From Aquila chrysaetos chrysaetos (taxonomy: Eukaryota; Chordata; Aves; Accipitriformes; Accipitridae): a DNA stretch of 64,000 nt. The notes under the pieces were generated by a model. That model worked only from the letters and a program-made list of their open reading frames with translations. It had not been told where the DNA came from and did not search any database. A program made the translations under genes and the position numbers. The stretch covers positions 35,673,505 through 35,737,504 of the forward strand of contig NC_044009.1 in the NCBI RefSeq assembly GCF_900496995.4. Direction: 5' to 3'. Of this stretch, positions 25,201-33,760 are shown piece by piece. Every line of letters begins with the position of its first letter. Within the stretch, counting starts at the first letter, position 1.

Positions 25201-28200
25201 GGTGGCGGGGGGCGAGGGCAGCCGCGGGGCGGGGGGGGGGCGCGGCTGGGGCGGGCACACGTCCTCCCCCCCCGCCGGCTTTGGCTCCACGGCACCCAGG
25301 GGTGCGAGCCCCCTGCCCGGCAACGCGGCTGTACCACTGTCCCCTGCCATCCGTCCATCCTGCCCCACCGCCTGGGCCGGGGGCCGCTCTTCTCTCCCGT
25401 GCTCAGCACCGTGGGGCACAGCCCACCACCGCGGCTCCCACACGCAACCCGACGGGGACAAGAATAACACAACACACCACGCCAGCGCTGCACGCGACTG
25501 CCCTCCACGCGCTGCCCCCAAAGTGCCCCTGAATGGGGCAGCTCCACAGCCACAGCTGCCAGAACCCCGCACACAGCAGCACAGCCGCATGGTGTGCCAT
25601 GGCACGGCCCAGCCAAGACCCAGGCTCACCAGCACTCTGCCAGCCTCCGCTCAGTCCCCCACATCCTCCAGCCATCGGCAATGCAGAAAGGTTCCCTTAC
25701 CAAGACACGGGTGTGGGTCCGAGCGCTGCTAACCTGCCTGCACACGAACGAGAGCTAATACAGGCACAGTCTTTCACAGCAACCGCCCTGGCCCAGCACA
25801 GCACGCGCCACGGCATGAGCCCCCCTTGCAAACCACGCAGCCTCCAGCCCCAGGCACCCAGTGCCCTAAGGCAGACCTTGCACCCCACTCCTCGGGTGCC
25901 TCAGGACCCACGTGGGATGGCAGGGCTGGACTGGTCAGCCCTGGGCTAGCATCAATGCTTTGTGGCTGGTGGGGACGCAGGTTTGACCGGGGGAGGTAGG
26001 CCGTTGTCCCCGTCCATGTTGCATGACACACACAAGACCTCCCGTCGTGCTGGGGTGAGGACCCACGGCACAGCTCAGGGCAGGACTGGGTGCCCAGAAC
26101 TGAGCTGCGATGGGGTTCCCGGGTCGTGGGCAGAAGCTGTGGTTGGGGATCCCCGGTGAGGCTGGTCAGGGCCATAAAGACCTATTAGTGCTCCGGGGTG
26201 CTGGCACGAGCCTTCCCCAGCCGAGCGTCCCCAGCCCTGCTGGCCTGTCCCTGTTCTCTGGGTGACGCTGCAGATAAGCCAGAGGGGCAGTCCCAGCCCC
26301 ACAGCCTCAATGGGGCCTTTCCTGCCTGCCATGCTCCCATAGCTCTCGGTACCCTGCATCGCCAGCTCACCAAGCCTTTGAGCCCCACGGCACCCATCAG
26401 CCCCCTTTCCAGGCTCCTGGAGAGGCTGCCAAGGTCCCAGGCCCACCGGCTGTCTGCGCTGCCCCCTCCCACTGCAGAGCATCCGTAGGGACGCTGCTGG
26501 AAGCCTCCCCACCCAGCGCGTGTCCCTGTGCTGCTCACCTGTCCCCTGGGGAGCCGGTCACCCCATGCGGGGCTGCACACAGGCATCACGCTCCCCACGA
26601 CGCCTGGCAGCTCCAGCAGCTTTTCTCCGCTTCCCCTCCCAGCCCATGACTCCCAACGTGAGGCTTTTCATGGCTCCATAATAACTTGCAAATTACCCAG
26701 TACAAAAGGAGCTGTTTATACAACATTTCTGACAGTCCCACAATTTGAGTGATGCTGCGGGGTTTCCGTGGAGACCCTGCACGTCAAGCGAGTCCCACAA
26801 ATGCCAGAGCTGGCACTAAGGGAATCTCCTGTCAGAGCCAGAGGACTCTGCTGGGCCCCCCCCCCAGCCCTGAGTGGGGACAGAGATGGGTACCCCTGAG
26901 CCAGGGATGGGTAAAGGGCTGGGCTGTGGGGCTCATGTCTGCCAGGGTCCCAGCACCCAGGGTCTCCCTGCCAGGTGCTCTCACCCAGGCTGTGCATGCC
27001 TGTGGTCCTGCCGCAGACCTGCATAGCCTGTGCCTTTTTTTTCACAATCAAGTGGGATAAAAGCCTGGTCAGGGATGCCGGGAAGGAGCACTGAGGCTTG
27101 GGCTTGGCACACAGTGGTGCCAGGGCAAGGGTGCTGCCACCGCAGCACCTGCAGGGACAGCCCCAGGGCTGGCCCCAGGGAGGGACCACAAGTGCCCAGC
27201 CAAAACGCAGTCATTTGGGTATCCTCCGACTGCCATGTCTGCTGCCCCCTTGGCCACGGCTCCTGGCTGGCGGGGCACACAGCCCTTCCCAGCAACTGTG
27301 GCTCTGCTGCTCGGCTATCCCTCAGCGAAAGCCCCAGAAGTGGCTGTGGGTTGCCCCAGAGATGCCGTACCCCTGGAAGCAGCTGGGTCACCTCTGAGGG
27401 GCTGTGGCTGCAGTGGCGCCCAAAAATCCTTTCCAGAGGCAGCAGCACCTGCAAATCCCCCCGCAAGGGCAAAGCCGGAGTCCCTGCAGAAGGCGTCCGG
27501 TGGGAGGTGATGGCAGTCTGCACCCAGCGCAGCCCCTCTGCCATGCCCTAGCCCGGGGGCAGCCTGGGCACTGCCCTGCTCCACTGCAGGACATGGACAC
27601 AGGGCAGGGGAGGGGGGCCAGCGCAGCCACGCCATGGACAAGGGGCAGAGCCAGACCAGGTGGCCTCATTGCCACCCAGCTCCAGCTTTGCCTGCTGGAC
27701 ACGCACTGGCCCCGAGCGAAGCAGATAGCAAACACTTGCTCAAAATGCAGCATTAATTACGCTGCTCAGAGAGCCTCGGCTCCCCACACCTTGCTGGGCG
27801 TCCCCGGCAGCTCTGCACGGATCCTGCCCCTGCACTGCAGCACCAGCTGGGCACTGGCCACCCGGCCCCAGCCACCAGCCCCCTTGTCTCGGCGCTTGAA
27901 TAATTGATGGCAGCGGGTGTGTGCAGCCATCTCGGGTAGCAGGAGGTCTGGGCATGAATCTTTCATGTGTTTGCGACTCCTGGAGCTGCTGGGGAGGGTC
28001 TGCAGGACATGGGGATGTGCTGGGAGCCTGGGGAGGTGGGGACCATCCCCAGCCCTGTCCCCAGGGGGAAATAAATGCAGCGGGATGGCCCTCATCACAG
28101 GGCAGGGCAGCACCGCAGCAGCTTTCTGGTTCTGGGGAAGAGCAATGGTCTGCTGTGACCCCTCTCCCAAGGGCCAGGGACACCCCAGGTGCCCTCCCCA

Positions 28201-31200
28201 CCATCACCTCCCCTTGCCACCACTAGAAGGATGCCCAAGCACACGGTGCCCGCTGCAGGTGGAGGACACGGGGATGCAGGACAGCAACGTGACCTTGGCT
28301 CCGGGTGCCTGGGCATGGAGCGGGATGGTGGGCAGCAGGGTAGAAGCAGCTAGCCCCTTAGCCCCTTCCCAGTGCCACTGAGTCAAGGCACAAGCCAGCA
28401 ACCTGGTGTCAGGAGGCAGGAGGAGCACTGGGAGCGCTGGGCAGCCCTGGGAGGAGGAAGAGGCCGTTGCCCCATCACACAGCCCCGAGCGGCGGTGCTA
28501 TATTTACCTACCCGCAGGCCTGGGTCTCAGCCTCTCGCCTGTAACACAAGCCCTGCAGCCCGCCAGAATCCAAGGGGACGGCACATTCCGTGGCAAAAAT
28601 AACCCCCCGGCAGCGGGCGAGAGGGCAGGGGTGGAGGTGACTGACTGGACAGCTGCACCCTCCGCTCCGCTCCCCAGGGAGCAGCCCTCCCGGTCCGCAG
28701 TGCCCCGGGACGGGGAGCTGGCACACATGGCCACCGCACCGGCCCCCTGCCCAGGTGGCTGGGGGCAGAGCTGAAAGCCCAGGTCTCCGGCAGCTGCCCA
28801 TGGGCTGGCCCCGGTGCCACCCCCAGGGCCAGGGAACGGGCACAGTCCCAGGGCGCCCGGCTGTGCTTGGGGACTGGCGGCGGCACAGCCGGTCCAGCCG
28901 CCGGCCCTGCTGGCTGCGGGCATCCTGAGGGCCAGGGCCAGCCCTGTCCCCCCCTGCGCTGCCCAGCCCGAGGGACCTGTCCCTGCACCAGCTGAGACCA
29001 GCACCTGGGGTGGCACCCCAGCTCTGCAGAGGCAGCCCCTGCGCTGGCACTGCTGGGCATGGTGCCCACCCCACGGTGGGGCATGGCAGCCTGGGCTGGA
29101 GCCTTGCTGCATCCCAGGCTCCTCTGAGATGCTACACGCTGCTGTGCCCTGGGGCTGGGGCGAGAGCTGGGGACAGCAAGGGGAGACTGAGGCAGCCCCA
29201 GAGAGACCCACAGGAGGGAGGAGATGGCAAAGGGAGGCTTTAGGTCCCATTCGGTCCCCGAGCAGGGCTGGCAGGGGCTCCAGAGGGAAGGGGCAGTTGG
29301 CATTAATCATGGGCGCTGCGCTGCAAAGTAAGGGACTAAAATTAGGCGCTGAGTGAAACGGCCAGAGGTGCTGGGCCACCAGGGACACCGTCAGTGCAGC
29401 CATCCCCACCAGGGTGCCATTGCTGTCGCCACGCACCACCAGCTGCAAAAGCATGCCCACGCTGTCCCGCTGTAACTCTGGGCTGGATGGAAAGGGGCCG
29501 TGCAGTGCCGCCATGCACAGGCAGCTCCTGCCCCCTTCCCTGCCCCCCAAATCCAGGCGGGTGCAGGCTGTTCCCTGGGCAGAGGAATAGTTCCAAGGCA
29601 GTTTGATTGCTGAGTGCAGGTGGAGGCGGGTGGAGCAAGACCCTGTGCTGGGAACCCAAGACGGACACATGCAACCTTGAAACAAGAGGCAGTCCCGGCA
29701 GGGAGAACCAGGCAGCGCCAGCATGGCGAGGGAGGGCTGGGATCTAAAAGGAGATTAGCTTGGGTTCTTAAGAGGTGATTTAATCTGGTTTACAGGGAAA
29801 AAAATCAGGAGATGCAGCTGAGAGGTGATAGAGGCTTTAGTGAGCCTGGGGGCGATGGAGCCACAGTGGGAACCAGGGCTGGCTGGAAGGGTCTGGATGG
29901 TGTCTGGATGGACCTGGGAAGCCCCTGGACCAGCCTGGTGCTGGTGTGAGGAGGGCCAACGCACCCCACCTGCGCCTGAGGAGCCAGAGCATGAGGGCGA
30001 ACCTGCAGCAGGAGTGGGGCAGAGCAGTGGGACACAGCGGGGATGGTGTGCCCCTGGGAGCCTCTGCGGCTGGCTGCCCAGCCAGCCCCACACGTGCGCT
30101 CCCCATGCCAGGCACTGACGCGCACGGGGGACCTGGGAGAAGAGCAGGAGAAAATCATTAGTGGGGTGGAGCGACAGATTCAGGGCAAGGGATTAGAGGA
30201 GCTAAATCAGGCTTGTGCAAGCAAGAGGGAATGCTGAGCTAGTGCAGGAGGAGCTGCCGGGGCTGCGCATGGAGCTGGGCAGCACAGAGCCCCCCCACAC
30301 CACCAGCAGTGACCTGAGCCACCTTGGGGAGAGCTGATGCTGGCCCCACAGAGAGCTGCAGTCTGGCCCGCATGCCGGGGAAAGAAGGTGGAGGACCAGG
30401 TTCCGTGCCCACTGGAGACCGTGACCCAGCAGAGACAAATGGAGCAAGGGCATCCCAATACGTCCAGACACAGGGGGCCAGGACCCCGAACACAGAGAAA
30501 GACCTCATCCTGCCCAGGGCACCTTGCACCCGTCCCCCTTACCCCATAACTGGCTGATAACCCATCTCACAGGGCCCCTCCAGGGAACAAGGACGGGGTG
30601 TCCCTGCCCAGCACAGGGACAGTGCAGCCACCAGTGGAACTTCCACAGTCCTCAGAGAGCTGCGTCTCAGCAGGGAGCGTGGGGAGCCCCTGAGCAGCAG
30701 GGGCCTCCATGCTAGAGGCCAGTGAGCCACAGCACACAACCTGGCAGGGTGTCAGGGCAGGCGGGTGCAGAGCGGTGGCACGGCTCCTCCATTTCACACG
30801 ATGACCCATCTCACCACTCCGCTGCCGGCATGGAGAAAATGGCCTCAGGGGAACAACACGCTGAGTGCCTGCGCCCTGCAACGGGGCCAGGCAATAGGGC
30901 TGGACCTTCTACCACATCCCATCACCTCCACACCAGCACCCCTCTCCAGCACCCGGCAGGACTTGGTGCGCCCCGGGCGCTGCCACAGCACACCTCAGAG
31001 ATTGTTCTGCCCCAGGGCAGGGGCAAAAACCACACTGGAGGCTGCCACGCTCCTTGCCCAGCCCGGTGCCCTGGAGCCTGCGTGGCTCCGGAGGCATCTC
31101 TGCCCCAGGGCTGGCTTTGTGCACCCACGGCCAGCCGGGAGGAGCGCCTGGAGCGGGGTGACATTCACCCCGTGTGTTAGGCAGTCCTGGCTGTGCCATC

Positions 31201-33118
31201 CCTCCCTCAGCTGCTCCAGAAAGGCAGCAGCGAGGGCCAGTGGCTGGGAATCGGGAGCAGGGACAAGTGCGTCAGCACAACGGGAACGGGCACCTGGGGA
31301 AATCAGGCAGCGCTGCGCCCTTGGGCAGAGGCAGGGGGGTCTGGGCCGGCAGTGCCATGGAGAGGTGCAGCTGTACACCAGAGTGTGAGAACAGGGTGAC
31401 CTCCCCCACCTCGGGACAGGCTGCTCGCACCCTGTGGGGCTGTGCACGTCTCCCACTCTCTCTGCACACATAGTGCCACGCGTCCGACTGCACAGTGCCA
31501 TGGTCCCCAAAGCGTGATGCACGGTGACCTTGCACAGACCCACCATAGGGCAGGACCCCTCCTGCACACTTCTCCGCTTCCCCTGCCCTCCCTTCAGGCC
31601 CATGAGCAGCACATACAACTTCCTCCATCCTCCAGACACTGCTCCACCAGCCTCCTGGCTCACACAAAGCAACTCCTCCTCTTCCTCCATTGCTCCCCTC
31701 AGCACCGCGAAGGCTCGTTCTGCCCCCCCCCACCGCCACCCTGTTCCCACCTCAAGGTGCAGCATCTCCAGCTCGCCTCCTGCGCTACAAAGCCCCAGGT
31801 GCAGCTCCTTCCCCAGAGCCCAGCACCACCTCCCTCACTCCCTGCCCTCGCCGTGCCCACGCAGATGGCACAGCTCACATCCCAGAGCTGTGCCACCAGC
31901 CAGCACCACACGCTCCCCAACATTCAGGTCTGCAACACCCCAGGGAGGTGGCATCCATCCTGGGGCAGAGAGGCCGAGCCCCAAACCTGCCTGGCTCCTG
32001 TGCAGGATGAGGCCCACCCATGCAAGGGCCCACAGCAGCCCCCATACACTCCCTGTGCACCAGACAAGGATGCCTGGCTGCTGCACCCAGGAGCGATGAG
32101 CCGAGGGGCAGCCGTATGGCTCTAAGGGGCCGGCAAAAGCTAGCTCCACCCCTGCTAATTAACCATCAGGCCCCGCCCACTGCAGGGCACAGGCCCCACC
32201 TACTTGACAGCCCCGCCTCCTGCAGTGTTAGGCTCCTCCCCCCGGCCCCACCCCCGGAGGGTCCCAGTTCTCCCAGTGCAGTCCCAGTGCCTGGTACAGC
32301 TGTGATGGCGATGCCACGGGCAGCTCTGCCCGCAGGCATCTGGCGCACGAGTGGCTTGTGCAGGGGCACCGGGGGGTACCGGGGACCGTGTCGGTGGCTG
32401 CGGAGGTGGCACCACCGGTGACGTGCACCCGAGCCACGTCTCTCTCTCTCCTCCTGCCCCGAGCAGGCTTGGCATCACATGTTCCTGACACTTCAGTGCC
32501 CGGCCCTGGCACCCTGCCTGGCCTGGCAGCAGGTACAGCAGCCACATGCTCACCCCAGCCTGCAGCACGGCAGGCACAGCAAAGCTCAGCCCTGGCCGGC
32601 CCCAGGCATGCACTGAGGCAGGAGCCTGCAAAGCACCGCTGCCACCCTCGGCGAACTCGCGCCCGTGGCTGTGCCAGCACAGCCGTGACAGCGGCCAAGC
32701 CGCCCTTACCTTCCATGTCAATGATGGCCAGCACGGCACTCGTCATGGCCTCTCCCCTCTCGTTCTCGGCGATGCAGGTGTACACGCCGGCATCCTCCTT
32801 CTTGCTGTCCCGGATCCAGAGGGTGCCGTACTCCTCCTCGCGTGGGGCCAGCAGCTCCTCATTTCGGTACCAGCGGAGGCTGGGCCGGGGGTTGCCCACA
32901 GCCACCACCCGCAGCCGGATGTCGCAGCCGGTGCCGATCGCCGCGTTCTTCAGCTTCCGCGCAAAAAACGGTGCCGCCGGGCGAGCCGGGCCCTCCTCGG
33001 GCGCCCCCGGCTCCGCCGTGACCTTGGCGCGCTTCGGGGGGATGCCGGGGCTCGGCGGGGCCGCCCGGGGCTCCCCACCGGCCCTACTCGTGCCACCGCG
33101 TCCCTGTGCCCGGTGCAT
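1..33118 (-). CDS. SPEG: SPEG, striated muscle preferentially expressed protein kinase (5' part; 3' end lies left of window)
   Basis: Giant muscle protein of the myosin light chain kinase/obscurin family, which sits at the triad and sarcomere and phosphorylates junctophilin-2 and related partners (family knowledge). Thirty coding exons join in one open frame of about 2,417 residues with GT-AG signals: 33118-32710, 19803-19714, 19459-19078, 17965-16434, 15412-15269, 14547-14365, 12692-12481, 12202-12114, 11913-11732, 9591-9331, 8014-7856, 7707-7518, 7371-7142, 6961-6842, 6425-6321, 6220-6014, 5880-5757, 5347-5175, 4372-4260, 4049-3881, 3797-3704, 3366-3166, 3006-2946, 2746-2669, 2531-2359, 2254-2228, 1985-1833, 1618-1576, 1480-1412, 1279-1. 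Order of domains: Ig, long linker, Ig series, Ig6-FnIII-Ig, Ig, kinase 1, giant linker. Human SPEG is about 3,267 residues, so the second kinase and the remainder are outside. The start at 33118 is the first ATG before the conserved PPSPG-PPKRAKV stretch. Exon edges are hand-placed and agree with phase throughout. Confidence 0.96.
1412..3797 (-). CDS. SPEG: SPEG exons 21-29: protein kinase domain 1 (residues 1692-1991)
   Basis: Nine exons: 3797-3704, 3366-3166, 3006-2946, 2746-2669, 2531-2359, 2254-2228, 1985-1833, 1618-1576, 1480-1412. The catalytic core starts at [18 protein letters not shown] (glycine loop), with the ATP-binding Lys in DFAAKFV (about residue 1744), catalytic Asp in HLDIKPENLL (about 1834; HLD instead of the usual HRD), and the DFG Asp in ICDFGNAQ (about 1854). 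[11 protein letters not shown] replaces the usual APE with [18 protein letters not shown] and TLEHPWFK mark the C-lobe, followed by the autoinhibitory-type helix [15 protein letters not shown]. All three catalytic residues are intact, so the domain looks active. The exon at 2228-2254 is only 27 nt. Confidence 0.95.
3881..4372 (-). CDS. SPEG: SPEG exons 19-20: Ig domain 8, just before the kinase (residues 1598-1691)
   Basis: Exon 19 (4372-4260, 113 nt) encodes [38 protein letters not shown]. Exon 20 (4049-3881, 169 nt) encodes [25 protein letters not shown] and [26 protein letters not shown]. Almost every residue is shared with mammals, the strongest conservation in the Ig series, consistent with an Ig that packs against or positions the kinase (inference). 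Confidence 0.95.
4390..5070. repeat. Degenerate minisatellite in SPEG intron 18
   Basis: A short core close to GGGGCAGTGCCACCCC recurs at about 4402, 4498, 4575, 4607, 4665, 4740, 4821, 5001, 5018 and 5051, embedded in units of roughly 55-80 bp that also contain CACATGGGGCAC-like segments. Copies are diverged and spacing irregular, so it is an old tandem array, not a recent expansion. It fills most of the intron between exons 18 and 19. Confidence 0.75.
5175..5347 (-). CDS. SPEG: SPEG exon 18: second half of Ig domain 7
   Basis: 173 nt, bounded by GCAG at 5348-5351 and a GTAGGT donor at 5174. It encodes [29 protein letters not shown] and [20 protein letters not shown]. The PDDDQ-CLR and NRHGT segments match human SPEG. 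A Cys in strand F (LACEV) completes the Ig started in exon 17. The next intron contains the minisatellite-like array at 4390-5065. Confidence 0.93.
5757..6425 (-). CDS. SPEG: SPEG exons 15-17: fibronectin type III domain and start of the next Ig (residues 1395-1540)
   Basis: Exon 15 (6425-6321, 105 nt) begins [17 protein letters not shown] and carries the FnIII Trp in [13 protein letters not shown]. Exon 16 (6220-6014, 207 nt) has [33 protein letters not shown] and ends [11 protein letters not shown]. Exon 17 (5880-5757, 124 nt) encodes [27 protein letters not shown] and VTWKR, the first half of the following Ig domain. This Ig-FnIII-Ig order just before an Ig and kinase is the hallmark of the MLCK/titin/obscurin/SPEG family. 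Confidence 0.95.
6676..6735 (+). mobile_element. CR1-type LINE 3' tail fragment
   Basis: The stretch GGTTGGATTAGAGACCTGAG, then CCCCTCCAACCTGAACTG and CTGTGATCCTATC follows the layout of avian CR1 3' ends (GGTTGGACTAGATGACCTC, CCTTCCAACC, TTCTGTGATTCTATG). Only about 60 bp is recognisable, in SPEG intron 14. CR1 is the dominant retroposon of birds and other reptiles. Confidence 0.75.
6842..7371 (-). CDS. SPEG: SPEG exons 13-14: Ig domain 6 (residues 1278-1394)
   Basis: Exon 13 (7371-7142, 230 nt) encodes [15 protein letters not shown], a conserved inter-domain linker, then [22 protein letters not shown] and PSITWFHNG. Exon 14 (6961-6842, 120 nt) encodes [36 protein letters not shown]. The codon split across the junction makes MMQ-Y-KDV, equivalent to human MTQYRDV. 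The Cys in VLECQV and the TCYAHL segment are the Ig core. Between them, at 7083-7141, intron 13 is only about 180 nt. Confidence 0.95.
7518..9591 (-). CDS. SPEG: SPEG exons 10-12: Ig domains 4 and 5 (residues 1075-1278)
   Basis: Exon 10 (9591-9331, 261 nt) encodes Ig4 nearly identical to mammals: [48 protein letters not shown]. Exon 11 (8014-7856, 159 nt) starts [14 protein letters not shown] and enters Ig5 with [16 protein letters not shown]. Exon 12 (7707-7518, 190 nt) completes Ig5 with [21 protein letters not shown]. The strand F Cys of Ig5 is replaced (QYAVTA), as in human. Junctions TAK-D-ELTC and THFG-QPVQ fit phase 1. Confidence 0.95.
8015..9330 (-). other. SPEG: SPEG intron 10, no gene seen
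   Basis: 1.3 kb of GC-rich intron between the two halves of the Ig4-Ig5 block. No exon-like frame with splice signals, repeat or regulatory motif that I can support. Confidence 0.6.
9860..11696 (-). other. SPEG: Predicted 3' UTR of the APEG1-type transcript (SPEG intron 9)
   Basis: Stretch between the intronic stop at 11697 and the AATAAA at 9877. It is GC-rich with no splice-bounded open frame continuing SPEG; the 394-codon plus-strand frame across 10553-11737 is not supported by any family motif. For the long SPEG isoform the same bases are intron 9. Confidence 0.6.
9877..9882 (-). terminator. SPEG: Poly(A) signal AATAAA inside SPEG intron 9 (APEG1 3' end)
   Basis: On the minus strand the sequence reads AATAAA at 9882-9877, followed about 15-35 nt further by a GT-rich stretch (GTGTGGTGTGTTCC, 9864-9846 region). 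This is a full cleavage/polyadenylation module. It lies 1.8 kb after the APEG1 stop codon (11697) and before SPEG exon 10 (9591), exactly where an APEG1 terminal exon should end. Confidence 0.8.
11697..12561 (-). CDS. SPEG: APEG1-type short isoform of SPEG (predicted 128 residues)
   Basis: Alternative reading of the SPEG locus: ATG at 12561-12559 in exon 7, exon 8 (12202-12114), then exon 9 from 11913 read through its GTAAAG donor into intron 9, stopping at TGA 11699-11697. The joined length is 387 nt, 128 residues. The first residues MKLQP align with the known human APEG1 start (MKPSP), and human APEG1 (113 residues) likewise ends shortly after LEVRG inside the same intron. The bird tail is about ten residues longer and basic. 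A consensus poly(A) signal lies 1.8 kb downstream, before exon 10. The existence of the isoform in this species is inferred from sequence and mammalian precedent, not shown by transcripts. Confidence 0.75.
11732..12692 (-). CDS. SPEG: SPEG exons 7-9: Ig domain 3, shared with the APEG1 isoform (residues 914-1074)
   Basis: Exon 7 (12692-12481, 212 nt) carries a linker with the conserved [18 protein letters not shown] motif and an internal Met (12561) that begins the APEG1-type protein. Exon 8 (12202-12114, 89 nt) encodes [26 protein letters not shown]. Exon 9 (11913-11732, 182 nt) encodes LRNRQPVKY through [22 protein letters not shown]. These give an I-set Ig with the DTGFYTCKA signature. In mammals the same exons make aortic preferentially expressed gene 1 from an internal promoter. 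Confidence 0.95.
12693..14364 (-). promoter_or_regulatory. SPEG: SPEG intron 6 with dense CpG island: candidate internal APEG1 promoter
   Basis: The 12.95-13.75 kb part is extremely GC- and CpG-rich with many GGCGGG-type blocks, no TATA box and no coding exon. It lies 0.4-1.2 kb upstream (minus sense) of the exon holding the APEG1 start. In mammals APEG1 is made from an internal promoter in this part of the gene, so this island is the natural candidate (inference). A run of 18 C at 14171-14188 and GGGCC repeats at 13483-13570 sit in the same intron. Confidence 0.5.
13483..13570. repeat. GGGCC / CCGGGG short tandem repeats
   Basis: 13483-13510 is five to six uninterrupted GGGCC pentamers; 13538-13570 is an imperfect run of GGGGCC and GGTGCC hexamers. 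Both have strong G-quadruplex and R-loop potential. They lie in the presumed APEG1 promoter island. Confidence 0.85.
14365..15412 (-). CDS. SPEG: SPEG exons 5-6: Ig domain 2 (residues 805-913)
   Basis: Exon 5 (15412-15269, 144 nt) opens with [18 protein letters not shown], conserved with human, then an Ig strand set with [12 protein letters not shown]. Exon 6 (14547-14365, 183 nt) completes the Ig fold with [10 protein letters not shown], a [11 protein letters not shown] strand and [14 protein letters not shown]. The usual YxC Cys of strand F is replaced by Val-Thr (LYTVTA), while a Cys pair appears just after (GATCCSA), which matches the human pattern of a noncanonical F strand. The two halves join with phase 1 at ANPQPE-VSW. 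Confidence 0.94.
16434..17965 (-). CDS. SPEG: SPEG exon 4: 1,532-nt linker exon (residues about 294-804)
   Basis: A single long exon, open throughout in the minus frame, bounded by CAG at 17966-17967 and a GTAGG donor at 16433. It encodes a disordered Ser/Pro/Arg/Gly-rich linker between Ig1 and Ig2. Conserved islands: [56 protein letters not shown] and [14 protein letters not shown] at the end; [10 protein letters not shown] also closes the human linker exon. The spaced RS, KKSS and RTPS elements resemble sites for basophilic kinases (inference). The opposite strand also shows a long open frame (15699-17027), a GC-content shadow. Confidence 0.94.
17966..19077 (-). other. SPEG: SPEG intron 3, no gene seen
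   Basis: 1.1 kb intron between exons 3 and 4. Around 18445-18520 is a locally A-rich stretch (AAAAATCATAAGG, AACAAAAAAAGGGG) in otherwise GC-rich DNA. Nothing else recognised. Confidence 0.6.
19078..19803 (-). CDS. SPEG: SPEG exons 2-3: acidic and Ser/Thr-rich linker (residues 137-294)
   Basis: Exon 2 (19803-19714, 90 nt) encodes [11 protein letters not shown] through AFSTPTG. Exon 3 (19459-19078, 382 nt) begins GSDTLVD and ends GRALSLHV. The end of exon 3 contains a long block nearly identical to the mammalian protein ([43 protein letters not shown]), whereas the middle part, rich in Gln and Arg, diverges. No folded domain is apparent; the conserved block is probably a docking or phosphorylation region (inference). 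Phases 1 and 2 fit exons 1 and 4. Confidence 0.94.
19804..32709 (-). other. SPEG: SPEG intron 1 (12.9 kb): no gene; contains CA-rich repeat and AT-rich islands
   Basis: The largest intron in the window. Numerous six-frame open frames exist because GC content suppresses stops, but none shows a family motif or conserved splice structure. Its notable contents are an imperfect CA/CACG repeat (21705-22015) and several short AT-rich islands that stand out from the background (about 23150-23290, 26640-26760, 27715-27790, 27890-27985, 29285-29360, 29750-29850). Those islands are candidates for regulatory elements of the striated-muscle promoter (inference). Confidence 0.7.
21705..22015. repeat. Imperfect CA-rich microsatellite
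   Basis: Repeated CACAC, GCACAC and CACGCAC segments, interrupted by longer words such as GGCACACC, across about 300 bp of SPEG intron 1. It ends next to a C-run at 22018-22030. Confidence 0.8.
32710..33118 (-). CDS. SPEG: SPEG exon 1: N-terminus and first Ig domain (residues 1-136)
   Basis: Starts with ATG at 33116-33118 and runs to a GTAAGG donor at 32709. Residues 1-49 are a basic, Pro-rich leader containing PPSPG and PPKRAKV, which is also near the human N-terminus. Residues 50-133 form an I-set Ig domain: core Cys in TGCDIRLRV, Trp in LRWYRN, and the DAGVYTC motif with the second Cys. The exon ends after IIDME plus one base, so exon 2 completes a Asp codon followed by SETGED, as in mammals. 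The first exon alone makes this the promoter-proximal end of the long striated-muscle isoforms. Confidence 0.95.
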
Positions 33119-33760
33119 GGTCTGCAGCTCCCCTACCCCTGCCCGCCACCCCCGCTGCCCCGAGCCAGCAGCGCCGTGCCCCTCTTCTCCCCCTGCCTGC
33201 AGCCTGGGGGTGCTGGGTGCCTGCCAGGGGTGCCGGGGCAGAGGCAGCCCCCCGGTCCAGGTGCCCTCCGGTTCGGTGCCTCCCCCCCACCGGCTGCAGC
33301 CCCGAAGGTCGCAGCGCCGTGGGCAAGTGAGGGGCTATTTTTAGGCGGGGGCTCGGGTTGCCGCTCACCGAGCCACCGCTCACCGAGCACCCGGTGCGGC
33401 GCAGCACCCACACCCCATGTTCCGCTGCGACCCCGAGCCCGCCCAGCGCCTCGGCACCTGCTCCTCCGCCGGCCTGGGTGCGAGTCCTGCGGGAGCCGGC
33501 TGCTCCCTGAGCTGTCCCGCCACTGGGGCCGTGGCGTCCCCCCCCTCGCCCGTCCCGTCCCGCGCGGCCCCCGGCGAGCTGCGCTCCCTCTGCCCCCTCT
33601 CCTGAAGTGGCAGCTGCCTCTGATATGTCACATTCCTTGGCCGGGCTCCCCCTCTCCGCACCCGCCGCCCGGGCCCTGCAGCCCAGCTCCGCTTGCAAAG
33701 ATAGAAAGGGGCCAGCGCCTTTCCATATTAGCAGCGAGACTCGGGGGGGACCCAGCCTTC
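33119..33760 (-). promoter_or_regulatory. SPEG: SPEG promoter region with muscle motif cluster
   Basis: Directly upstream of the SPEG ATG. The GC-rich proximal part contains a perfect MEF2 site CTATTTTTAG at 33335-33344, about 220 bp before the ATG. Further out are an E-box CAGCTG (33611-33616), an MCAT/TEAD site CATTCCT (33631-33637) and a CArG-like CCATATTAGC (33723-33732), all within about 390 bp. Such MEF2, E-box, MCAT and CArG clusters are typical of striated-muscle promoters. The transcription start cannot be fixed from sequence. Confidence 0.65.

Noticed and set aside
27010-27060. Processed pseudogene or poly(A) tail at a T-run
   Set aside because: Only a short T stretch, with no upstream coding remnant or target-site duplication.
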